From Bog-756 sp035531955 (GTDB taxonomy: Bacteria > Actinomycetota > Acidimicrobiia > Acidimicrobiales > RAAP-2): a DNA stretch of 64,000 nt. Positions within the stretch are counted from its first letter, which is position 1, and every line of letters begins with the position of its first letter. The position numbers were made by a program, and so were the translations under genes. Location of the stretch: contig DATKRZ010000103.1 in NCBI GenBank assembly GCA_035531955.1, positions 1 to 64,000 on the forward strand. Reading direction: 5' to 3'. Below the pieces are notes generated by a model. That model saw nothing but the letters and a program-made list of their open reading frames with translations. It ran no database searches and had not been told where the DNA came from. Positions 25,612 through 33,258 of the stretch are shown here, in pieces.

Positions 25612-26490
25612 TCAGGGACCATCCGGGCCCGTCGGGGCTCCTTCCCCGTCCCGCACCGCCTGTGACTGCCTCTCGGCCATCTGGCGGGGTCGCAGGCCCT
25701 TGCGGGCGGCCATGAACTCCCGCACATCGGTGGCCGAGCTGGCGATGGTGGTGAAGTCCGCGGTGCTCTGCAGATGGACCCGCATGCCCATCGTCTCCCA
25801 GGCCCGCTTGACCCCGGCCTTGATGGTCAGGATGGTGGTGAGCGGCATCTGGGCGATGGTCGACGCGGTCTGTTCGACCGCGGCCTCGAGGTCGGCCTTC
25901 GGAACCACCCGGTTCACCAGTCCCCACTCCTTCGCCTCCTCCGCCGACAGCGTCGGGGACAGGTAGAGGTACTCGTAGGCCCGCTTCCAGTTCATCAACG
26001 CCCACGGCTCGACCAGGGTCTGGGCCCCTGGTAGGCCGAACCCCTGGGGTAGGGGCATCTGGAAGTACGCGTCATCCGACGCGATGGTGAGGTCGGTCAG
26101 GTAGCCGTAGATGGTGCCACCACCGAGGCAGTAGCCGTGGACCTGGGCGATGGTCGCCTTGGGGAATTCCCACAGATTCAGCGGCGGCCAGACGAAGAGG
26201 TCGTAGTTGTGGGCCTTCCAGGTCCGCTCCGGCGTCGGCCCGGTGGTGGGGTACACCTCGGCCATCTCCTCGGGACTGACGATGGCGTGACCGGCGCAGA
26301 ACCCCTTGCCGTTGGCCTTCACGATGAGGACCTTCACCTCGTCGTCTCGATCGGCCCATTTCAGCGCGTCCTCGAAGTCCCAGACCTGTTGGGCGGTCTG
26401 GATGTTCGCCTTCTCCGGCAGGTTCAAGACGATCCGGGCGATGGCGCCGTCCTTCTCGTAGATGATCGTCTCCATCTCGGTTCGCTCCAT
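25612..26490 (-). CDS. Crotonase-fold (enoyl-CoA hydratase/isomerase family) protein, both catalytic Glu absent
   Basis: 292-residue crotonase superfamily member. The oxyanion-hole regions are visible as GKGFCAGHAIVS and HGYCLGGGTIYG. The two glutamates of true enoyl-CoA hydratases are not found: the segment after GGG reads TIYG, and the usual PExxxG segment reads PLPQGFGLPG. It may therefore be a CoA-ester hydrolase, decarboxylase, C-C lyase or isomerase rather than a hydratase. A GGAGAG ribosome-binding site precedes the ATG. It is the last gene of the long operon that starts near 35.7 kb. Confidence 0.85.
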   Translation of the reverse strand: MERTEMETIIYEKDGAIARIVLNLPEKANIQTAQQVWDFEDALKWADRDDEVKVLIVKANGKGFCAGHAIVSPEEMAEVYPTTGPTPERTWKAHNYDLFVWPPLNLWEFPKATIAQVHGYCLGGGTIYGYLTDLTIASDDAYFQMPLPQGFGLPGAQTLVEPWALMNWKRAYEYLYLSPTLSAEEAKEWGLVNRVVPKADLEAAVEQTASTIAQMPLTTILTIKAGVKRAWETMGMRVHLQSTADFTTIASSATDVREFMAARKGLRPRQMAERQSQAVRDGEGAPTGPDGP

Positions 26491-26598
26491 GCGGGCTCTC
26501 CTGGTCGTGCCGATAGAGCGGCGCAGACCACTCCGCCGGTAGCCGCCTCTCCGGCGGCTGCCGGTCGGGCCACCACAGTACTGTGCGCATCGCGCCCG

Positions 26599-26847
26599 TC
26601 ACGGCCCGTCGATATACCCGACCTCCTCGCCGACCGGGTAGAGCTGGCCGGGTCGGCCGGTGATGTGGATGACGCCCGCCGCCGGGCACTCCACCTCCAT
26701 CTCCACCTTTTCGGTTTCGAGCAGGTAGAGCGGCTGGCCGGGCCGGACACGCTCGCCCTCGGCGGCCAGCCATTCGACGATGGTGCCCTCAGCCATCGCC
26801 ACGCCGGCCTGGGGGATCTGGATGGGAGTTCGCCGGTTCTCGTTCAT
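26599..26847 (-). CDS. Free-standing lipoyl/biotinyl domain protein
   Basis: 82-residue single hammerhead domain. The modified lysine is K47 in YLLETEKVEMEV, the E-T-(D/E)-K context recognised by lipoate attachment enzymes; glycine turns flank it (EGERVRPGQP and CPAAGVIHITG). It lies 22 nt after the E1 beta gene. In normal 2-oxoacid dehydrogenase complexes this domain is fused to an E2 acyltransferase core, but here the protein ends right after the domain. It may shuttle acyl groups for the E1 proteins, either with an E2 encoded elsewhere or in a non-standard reaction. Confidence 0.85.
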   Translation of the reverse strand: MNENRRTPIQIPQAGVAMAEGTIVEWLAAEGERVRPGQPLYLLETEKVEMEVECPAAGVIHITGRPGQLYPVGEEVGYIDGP

Positions 26848-26869
26848 CGCCGTGGTCGGTGGCCCGGCG

Positions 26870-27889
26870 TCAGCCCGGCCGGGCCAGGGCACGGATCCGC
26901 TCGGCGATCCGATCCCGGTCGGGATAGTGCAGTTTCTCCAACTCCGCCGCATAGGGAACGGGGGAGTATGCCGCGCCCAACCGTTCCACCGGAGCCGACA
27001 GCCGGCCGAAGAGGTCATGGGACACCATCGAGGCGATCTCGGCCCCAGGTCCGGCGAACTCGGTGGCGGCGTGCACGACGAGCACCCGGCCGGTCCGGGA
27101 CCCGCTGGCCAGGATGGTGTCCTTGTCCAGCGGCACCAGGGTCCGCACGTCGACGACCTCGACGCTGGTTCCCTCAGCGGACAAGGCGTCGGCTGCGGCC
27201 AGCGCCTCGGGGACCTGCCAGCCCCAGGTCACCACCGTCACGTCGTCGCCCGCCCGCTTCACGTCGGCGACACCGAGGGGGATCTCGAACCTTCCCGGCG
27301 GTACGGGTCCCCGGGTGAACAGCAGCGACATCGTCTCCATGAAGATGCAGGGATCGTCGTCGAAGATGCACGAGTACAGGAGGCCCTTGGCCTCGCGGGG
27401 CGTGCTCGGAACCACCACCTTCAGACCGGGGATGTGCATCATCCACGCCTCGAGCGACTGCGAGTGCTGGGCGCCGAACTGGCGGCCGCCGCCGACCGCA
27501 GTGCGCAGGGTGATGGGCACGTTGGTCCGGCCCCCCGACATGTAGCGGAGCTTGGCGGCATGGTTGGCCACCTGGTCCATGGCCACCGCGAAGAAGTCCA
27601 TAAGCATCACCTCGGCGATGGGCCGCATCCCGACCAGCGATGCACCGATCGCCGCGCCCACGATGGCCTGCTCGGAGATCGGGGTGTTCCGAACCCGCTC
27701 CCGGCCGTACTTGGTCGAGAGTCCCTTGGTCCCCTTCATGACCCCGCCGATGGGGTCCTCGATGTCCTCCCCGATCACGAAGACGTCCGGATCGTCGGCC
27801 ATGGCCTGGTCGATGGCCTGGTTCACCGCCTCCGACATGGTGGAGGCCGGGTCGCCCGGGGCTTCCCGCCTGCCAGGTTCCACCGTCAT
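26870..27889 (-). CDS. 2-oxoacid / acetoin dehydrogenase E1 component, beta subunit
   Basis: 339-residue transketolase-like beta subunit of a thiamine-diphosphate-dependent E1. Visible motifs are VIGEDI, RVRNTPISEQAIVGAAIG with the conserved Glu that activates TPP, and RYMSGGRTNVPITLRT, followed by the C-terminal transketolase domain (VEVVDVRTLVPLD). It pairs with the alpha subunit to decarboxylate a 2-oxo acid or cleave an acyloin, passing the acyl group to lipoyl-lysine. The ATG overlaps the alpha stop (ATGA), as expected for subunits made in equal amounts. Confidence 0.93.
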   Translation of the reverse strand: MTVEPGRREAPGDPASTMSEAVNQAIDQAMADDPDVFVIGEDIEDPIGGVMKGTKGLSTKYGRERVRNTPISEQAIVGAAIGASLVGMRPIAEVMLMDFFAVAMDQVANHAAKLRYMSGGRTNVPITLRTAVGGGRQFGAQHSQSLEAWMMHIPGLKVVVPSTPREAKGLLYSCIFDDDPCIFMETMSLLFTRGPVPPGRFEIPLGVADVKRAGDDVTVVTWGWQVPEALAAADALSAEGTSVEVVDVRTLVPLDKDTILASGSRTGRVLVVHAATEFAGPGAEIASMVSHDLFGRLSAPVERLGAAYSPVPYAAELEKLHYPDRDRIAERIRALARPG

Positions 27890-28911
27890 CCGGGCCCGGC
27901 CCCGCGGTCCGAGAAGACGTCGGTCAACAGCTCGTCGGGCGCAGGAGGCGCACTGGCCTTGGCCTGAACGACTGCGGCATCCACCCGGGCAACGACGTCG
28001 CGCTCGATCTCGTCGAGGACCGCCTCTCCGATCCCCCGCTCCTGGACCAGCCACCGGCGGTAGCGGGCCACCGGCTCGTCCGCCTCCGCCTCCGCGAACT
28101 CGGCGGGATCCATGTACTCGGTGGTCGATCCGAAGGTGTGCCCGCCCAACCGGTAGGTCATGCACTCGAGAAAGGTCGGGCCGCCGCCGGCCCGGGCCCG
28201 CCCGATGGCCTCCCCCGCGGCTTCGTCCATGGCCGGGACGCTGTTGCCGTCGACCGTCCTTGCTTCCATCCCGTAGCCCCGGAAGCGGTCGGCCAGGCTC
28301 ACGGTCCTGGTGAAGTCGGCGAACCGGGTGTGCTCGCCGTACCGGTTGTGCTGGCACACGAACACCACGGGCACCTCCCACAGCGCGGCCAGGTTGCAGG
28401 CCTCGTGGGTTGCGCCGATGCTGGTGGCCCCGTCGCCGAAGTTGACCACGGTCACTTGATCGGTCCCCCTCAGCTTGCTCGACAGAGCCAGGCCCACGGC
28501 GATCGGCAGCCCACCACCGACGACCCCGGTGGTGACCATGAGCCCCGATTTCGGGTCCGAGAGGTGCATCGGCCCCCCCTTCCCTTTGGACGTCCCGGTG
28601 GCCTTTCCGCACATCTCCGCCACCAGCTCGTCGAGGGGGACCCCCTTGGCGATGCAGTCGTGGATCCCCCGATAGGTGGTGACCATGTAGTCGTCTCGGC
28701 GCAGGTGCTCGCAGATCGCCGCCGGGATGGCTTCCTGGCCCCGCACCCCGTAGTAGGTCATCCGGAACTCCCCCGAGTTCAATCCCGCGGTTATCCGCTC
28801 CTCGGTGGACCGGATGGTGCGCATCGTCTTGAAGATGCGCAGCGCCGCATCCACCGCCGGCCCCCGGGTCCCGTTATCGGTCGGCTTGGTCCCCCCGGCA
28901 GAGGTGGTCAT
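27886..28911 (-). CDS. 2-oxoacid / acetoin dehydrogenase E1 component, alpha subunit
   Basis: 341-residue TPP-binding alpha subunit. The thiamine-diphosphate motif begins GDG at 159-161 and closes at Asn189 (VFVCQHN), slightly divergent from the usual NN. Other family landmarks are YYGVRGQEAIPAA, YRGIHDCIAKG and KGGPMHLSDP, which resemble acetoin dehydrogenase AcoA and branched-chain E1 alpha. It overlaps the upstream CoA ligase stop (ATGA). A neighbouring ligase rather than a complete E2/E3 set argues for a pathway-specific enzyme, not the housekeeping pyruvate dehydrogenase. Confidence 0.92.
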   Translation of the reverse strand: MTTSAGGTKPTDNGTRGPAVDAALRIFKTMRTIRSTEERITAGLNSGEFRMTYYGVRGQEAIPAAICEHLRRDDYMVTTYRGIHDCIAKGVPLDELVAEMCGKATGTSKGKGGPMHLSDPKSGLMVTTGVVGGGLPIAVGLALSSKLRGTDQVTVVNFGDGATSIGATHEACNLAALWEVPVVFVCQHNRYGEHTRFADFTRTVSLADRFRGYGMEARTVDGNSVPAMDEAAGEAIGRARAGGGPTFLECMTYRLGGHTFGSTTEYMDPAEFAEAEADEPVARYRRWLVQERGIGEAVLDEIERDVVARVDAAVVQAKASAPPAPDELLTDVFSDRGAGPG

Positions 28912-30461
28912 CCGGCTTCCCCCGCGGTCGGCACCGATCGGGCACCTCCGAGCCGGGCCCGCACCACCCTTCGATCGACCTTGCCGAAGTCGTTGTACGG
29001 GATCTCCTCCACGAACACCAATTGCTCGGGAATCTTGAAGCCGGCGATGCGACCGGCACAGAACTCCCGCAGCTGCTCGAGAGTCACCGGTTCGCGGACC
29101 ACGACGGCGGCACCGACCCGGTGGCCCATCTCCGGGTCGGGGAACCCCACCACCGCCACGTCTCGGACCGCGGGGTGGGTCCGGACCACGGTCTCCACCT
29201 CCGAGGGCGAGAACTTCTCCCCTCCCCGGTTGATGGTGTCGGCCAGTCGTCCCCAGGGGTAGAGGTACCCGTCGGCGTCCTCGGACATCATGTCCCCGGT
29301 GCGGAACCATCCGGCGGGGATCGACGGGTCGTTGGCCTGGGAGTCGGGGATCACGCTGTTGTCACTCTTGACCCAGAGCTCGCCGACCGCGCCCGTCGGT
29401 ACCGACTCGTTGGTCACCGGGTCCGCAATGCGCACTTCGACGCCGGGAAGGGGGCGGCCCACCGAGGCCAGCCGCTCGGCCGAATGGTCACCGGGCCCCA
29501 GCAGGGTGATCGAGCCCAACGTCTCGGTCTGGCCGAAGGTGTTGGCCAGGCCCACGCCGGGGAGGGCGTCCATGGCCCGGCGGATCAGCTCGGGCGACGC
29601 CGGCGCAGCCCCGTAGGTGAGTGCGGTCAGCGAGCTCAGGTCGGTGGTGGCGAAATCGGGATGCTCGAGGATCCGGTAGAGCATGGTCGGCACGAGGAAC
29701 GACGTGTTCACCCGGTGCCGCTCGACCAGCGCCAGCCACCCGCCGGCATCGAACCGGGTCTGGACCACGGTGGTGCTGCCCTTGGCCAGCGCCACCAACA
29801 GCCCCAGCATCCCGCCGATGTGCACGAACGGCACGCACATCAGGGCCACCGACGGAGCAGGCTCGACGGTCGGCGAGTAGGCGGCGATCCTCGAGGCGAC
29901 CATGGAATGCGGAAGCGGCACCGCCTTCGGCGTCCCCGTCGTGCCGCTGGTGAAGAGCACCACGGCGTCCTCTTGCGGGGCGGGATCGAAGACCGGTGCG
30001 CCCTCGGGGTGGTGGTCGGACGCCAGCTCCCCGAGCCCGAGGACCACGCGCTGTCCGGCCTGGCGCAGCACGTCGGCATAGGCGGCCCCGGCCACCCCGA
30101 TCGGAGCCGACTCCACCACCTCCATCAGCACGCCCACCTCGTCGGCGGTCAGGCGGGGGTTCATCAGGGCAGTCGCCGCTCCGACCCGGGCGGCACCGAC
30201 CAGGGCGGCCACCGACAGCAGGCTGGCGTCGTCGACCAGGGGGATCCGCCACCCGGGCCGGACCCCGGCCGAACGGAGGGCGGCGGCAGCTTTGCGGATG
30301 GACGCGTCGAGGTCGCCGTAGGTGGTCGACGTCCCGTCGATGACCACGGCCACCCGGCCGGGATCCACCTCGGTCACTCCTTCGATGACCCTTCCGAGTG
30401 TTCTAGCCGGGGGCACGCCGGCCCCGGTCCCTCGACGTCCCTCCGTCGTCGGGACCCCCAT
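28908..30461 (-). CDS. AMP-forming acyl-CoA synthetase
   Basis: 517-residue member of the ANL superfamily. The phosphate-binding loop is LFTSGTTGTPKAVPL, the A5 motif is NTFGQTETLG, the hinge region is TGDMMSEDADGYLYPWGR and the catalytic Lys is in NDFGKVDRR. It converts a carboxylic acid to acyl-AMP and then acyl-CoA. The start is uncertain: TTG 30479, ATG 30461 and GTG 30416 share the frame. The only strong ribosome-binding site (GAGGAGGG) serves an out-of-frame ATG at 30489 that opens a 28-codon ORF overlapping the 5' end. It is coupled to E1 alpha downstream. Confidence 0.9.
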   Translation of the reverse strand: MGVPTTEGRRGTGAGVPPARTLGRVIEGVTEVDPGRVAVVIDGTSTTYGDLDASIRKAAAALRSAGVRPGWRIPLVDDASLLSVAALVGAARVGAATALMNPRLTADEVGVLMEVVESAPIGVAGAAYADVLRQAGQRVVLGLGELASDHHPEGAPVFDPAPQEDAVVLFTSGTTGTPKAVPLPHSMVASRIAAYSPTVEPAPSVALMCVPFVHIGGMLGLLVALAKGSTTVVQTRFDAGGWLALVERHRVNTSFLVPTMLYRILEHPDFATTDLSSLTALTYGAAPASPELIRRAMDALPGVGLANTFGQTETLGSITLLGPGDHSAERLASVGRPLPGVEVRIADPVTNESVPTGAVGELWVKSDNSVIPDSQANDPSIPAGWFRTGDMMSEDADGYLYPWGRLADTINRGGEKFSPSEVETVVRTHPAVRDVAVVGFPDPEMGHRVGAAVVVREPVTLEQLREFCAGRIAGFKIPEQLVFVEEIPYNDFGKVDRRVVRARLGGARSVPTAGEAG

Positions 30462-30526
30462 CTCCCCCGGTCCGGCCAAATCCGGTCATCGGTGTCCCTC
30501 CTCGTCGACCCGACGCGGGCCGGGCC

Positions 30527-31732
30527 TCAGTCTGTCGGTTCGCTGCCGACCACGCCGACGAAGCTGACGCACTCTCCGGGGCCACCGCCGAGGTTGTGGG
30601 TCAGACCCAGGGTGCGCCCCGGGTCGGCCACGGTGGCGATCTGGCGCTCCGACGGCGCCTTCCGCCGCAGCTGGAGCCAGCACTCGAACAGCATCCGCAG
30701 GCCTGATGCGCCGATCGGGTGGCCGAAGCTCTTGAGGCCTCCGTCGGGATTGACCGGGAGCTCGCCGTCCCGGTCGAAGGTCCCGGCCAGTACCTCCTTC
30801 CACGCAGTGCCCCGCTCGGCGAAGCCGAGGTCCTCCATCAGGACCAGTTCGGTGGGAGTGAAGCAGTCGTGGACCTCGGCCATGGCCAGTTGGGACCGGG
30901 GATCGGTGATCCCCGCCTGCCGGTAGGCGTCGGCCGCCGATCGGACCACCTCCTCGAAGCTGGTGTAGTCGTACTCGGGGTCGATGATCCCGGCCGCCGG
31001 ACCGGCGACGAAGCTCAGGCCTTTGACATAGAGGGGCGAGTCGGTATAGCGGGACGCGTCCTCGGTCCGGCACACCACCACCGCGGCGGCACCGTCACTG
31101 ACGCCGCTGCAGTCGAAGACGCCGAGCTGCCCGGCCACCAGCGGCGACGAGGCGATCTTCTCCATCGAGACCCCGCTGCGGAACTGGGCCCTCGGGTTGA
31201 CGGCACCGTTCTGGTGGTTCTTGAAGGCGATCCGGGTCATCACCGCCTTCAGCTCCTCGGGATCGACCCCGTACTTGTGGGCGTACGCGGGCACCAGAAG
31301 CGAGAAGACTGCCGGGGAGCTGAGGCCGGCGTTGGTCCCGTCGCCGACCTGGCGGATACCGGTGAGCCCCGAGTAGCCGGAGTCCTTCAGCTTCTCCACC
31401 CCGACGGCCATGGCCACGTCGTAGGCGCCGGATGCCACCGCGTAACAGGCGTTGCGAAACGCCTCCGAGCCGGTGGCGCAGAAATTCTCGACCCGGGTCA
31501 CCGGCTTGTAGTCGATCTTGAGCGGCTTGGACAAGGTGAGCCCGGACTGGCCCGAGCCCATGGTCCCCAGCCAGAATGCGTCGACGTCCCCGAGGGCGAT
31601 GCCGGCCGACCGGGCGCACTCGGTGGTGGCGTCGGTCAGGAGGTCGTCGGTGCTCTTGTCCCACAGTTCGCCGAACGGGGTGCAGCCCATCCCAACGATG
31701 GCCACCCGGTCACGAATCCCTCTACTGGCCAC
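30527..31732 (-). CDS. Thiolase family protein (SCP-x / acetyl-CoA acetyltransferase type)
   Basis: 401-residue thiolase. The nucleophile Cys is residue 85 in VENFCATGSEA and the catalytic His is in NPDGGLKSFGHPIGASG. The usual second Cys motif near the C-terminus reads GGGPGECVSFV. This pattern fits the SCP-x-like thiolases that work with DUF35 proteins. GTG 31732 follows GGGAGG with good spacing and lies one nucleotide after the stop of the HMGS/DUF35 fusion. The tight pairing suggests a physical complex that makes or cleaves a branched or ring-derived 3-ketoacyl-CoA. Confidence 0.9.
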   Translation of the reverse strand: MASRGIRDRVAIVGMGCTPFGELWDKSTDDLLTDATTECARSAGIALGDVDAFWLGTMGSGQSGLTLSKPLKIDYKPVTRVENFCATGSEAFRNACYAVASGAYDVAMAVGVEKLKDSGYSGLTGIRQVGDGTNAGLSSPAVFSLLVPAYAHKYGVDPEELKAVMTRIAFKNHQNGAVNPRAQFRSGVSMEKIASSPLVAGQLGVFDCSGVSDGAAAVVVCRTEDASRYTDSPLYVKGLSFVAGPAAGIIDPEYDYTSFEEVVRSAADAYRQAGITDPRSQLAMAEVHDCFTPTELVLMEDLGFAERGTAWKEVLAGTFDRDGELPVNPDGGLKSFGHPIGASGLRMLFECWLQLRRKAPSERQIATVADPGRTLGLTHNLGGGPGECVSFVGVVGSEPTD

Positions 31733-31733
31733 T

Positions 31734-33230
31734 TCAGCCTCCCTCTCCCCCGCCCACCTCGGCGGGCACCACCCCTCCGACCTGCTCGCCCCGGTCATCG
31801 ATCCGGTCGGAGACCGGTCGTGCCTTCCAGAAGTAATTATGCACACCTTGGGCGCTGTAGAACCGACGGAAGGTCATCTCCACCCGGGTTCCGATGGCCA
31901 GTGCCTCCGGGTCGACGTCGGTCATCTCCCCCCGGTACCTGCCGCCGCCGTCGAAATCGATGACCGCGCCGACCATCGGAGGGGAGAGGCTGAAGGCCAG
32001 CCGGTCCACGGTGAAGGTGGCGACCGTCCCCCGCACACCGGCCAGCCGTTGCGGCTCCATGTGGTCCACCGATCGGCACGACAGGCAGACCCGGGTCGGG
32101 GGAAGGTGGACGAACCCGCACTCGAGGCAGCGGCTGGCGCCGAAGCCGAACTTCCAACCCTCGTTGCGCCGCATGGCGGGAGCGTCGGGTCGTTCGGGGT
32201 CGGGTCGGCGCGGTGGCTCCCGCCGGAGGTGCCCGCGCCAGGTCAGGTACACCGCGTAGGGCAGGTCGCGACGCCCCTGGTCGACTGAGGCGGCCACCTC
32301 CATCATCCCCTCCCGGCGCCGTGCCTCCTGTACCCCGACCAGTGCGGGAGTGGTGCGGAAGACCACCGCGTCGGCGCCGTCGCCCACTCCCAGGACCACG
32401 ACGGCCTGGTCGGGCCCCGCCCTCTCCAGCACCTCGGCCAGGCCGGTGGCGGCCTGGGCTGCGCCAAGGTTCCCGATCAGCGAGGTGTAATCGGTGGCCA
32501 CCCGCTGGGGCGCCACGCCGAGTGTCTTGCGCAGGGTGCCGACGGCTCGGGCATGCAGCCCGGCCACCACCAGGTGGTCGATCTCGTCGACGGTCAGGCC
32601 GGCATCGGCGAGCGCCCCGGAAAACGCCGCCCGGCCCAGTGGCACCAGGGCCTCCTCCCCGAACCGGTCCTCCCACTGGCGCGAGGCGGAATCGCCCGGG
32701 ACCCTCCAGCGGTCGAGGAATTCGTGGGTGACGGAGGCGTGGCCGAGCACCTCGGCCACCGCCCCCTCCGGTGCGAAGACGAAGGCGGCGGCTCCGTCCC
32801 CCCCCTGGCTCTCCTCGGCTCCCCCAGCCAACCCGGTACGCAGGTCGGAGACCACGGCGATTGATGCGTGGCGCTCGCCCTCCAGGGCGGCCAGGCGCAT
32901 GGCCGCCCAGCCCGAACGGACTGATCCGCAGAGGTCGTAGGCGCCGGTGGACGGGGGGAGGCCCAGGGCGGCGTGGATGGTGGAGGCGTTGGTCTTGTCC
33001 AGGTAGGCCGGATCCGGAGTGGAGAAGAAGAGGTCATCGGGGACCGGCACCCCGGCCGGCTGCAACGCCCGACGGGCGGCCTCCACGCCAAGGGTGGTGG
33101 TGTCCTCGTCGTAGGACGCCACGGCACGGGTGCCGCGGCCGGGCGTGGTGCCGAATGCGACGCCGATGGAGGCCCGTTCGAGACGCCAGTACGGGAGGTA
33201 GGTGGCCCACGACACGATCCCGGAGGCCAT
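31734..33230 (-). CDS. HMG-CoA synthase-like protein fused to a DUF35 zinc-ribbon/OB-fold domain
   Basis: 498-residue two-part protein. Residues 1 to about 330 resemble HMG-CoA synthase / KAS III: start GIVSWATYLPYWRL, nucleophile Cys101 in YDLCGSVRSG, and candidate His226 (VAGLHAR) and Asn254 (IGNLGAA). Residues about 350-480 are a DUF35 unit with a four-Cys zinc ribbon (Cys368, 371, 382, 385 in CLECG ... CLSC) and an OB fold (VRGTVATFTVDR). In archaea, separate HMGS, thiolase and DUF35 proteins form a channelling complex; here two are fused and the thiolase gene follows after one nucleotide. It probably condenses acetyl-CoA with a ketoacyl-CoA, or runs the reverse retro-aldol reaction. Confidence 0.85.
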   Translation of the reverse strand: MASGIVSWATYLPYWRLERASIGVAFGTTPGRGTRAVASYDEDTTTLGVEAARRALQPAGVPVPDDLFFSTPDPAYLDKTNASTIHAALGLPPSTGAYDLCGSVRSGWAAMRLAALEGERHASIAVVSDLRTGLAGGAEESQGGDGAAAFVFAPEGAVAEVLGHASVTHEFLDRWRVPGDSASRQWEDRFGEEALVPLGRAAFSGALADAGLTVDEIDHLVVAGLHARAVGTLRKTLGVAPQRVATDYTSLIGNLGAAQAATGLAEVLERAGPDQAVVVLGVGDGADAVVFRTTPALVGVQEARRREGMMEVAASVDQGRRDLPYAVYLTWRGHLRREPPRRPDPERPDAPAMRRNEGWKFGFGASRCLECGFVHLPPTRVCLSCRSVDHMEPQRLAGVRGTVATFTVDRLAFSLSPPMVGAVIDFDGGGRYRGEMTDVDPEALAIGTRVEMTFRRFYSAQGVHNYFWKARPVSDRIDDRGEQVGGVVPAEVGGGEGG

Positions 33231-33258
33231 CAGTACTGCCCTTCCCCTCGTCCCACGG

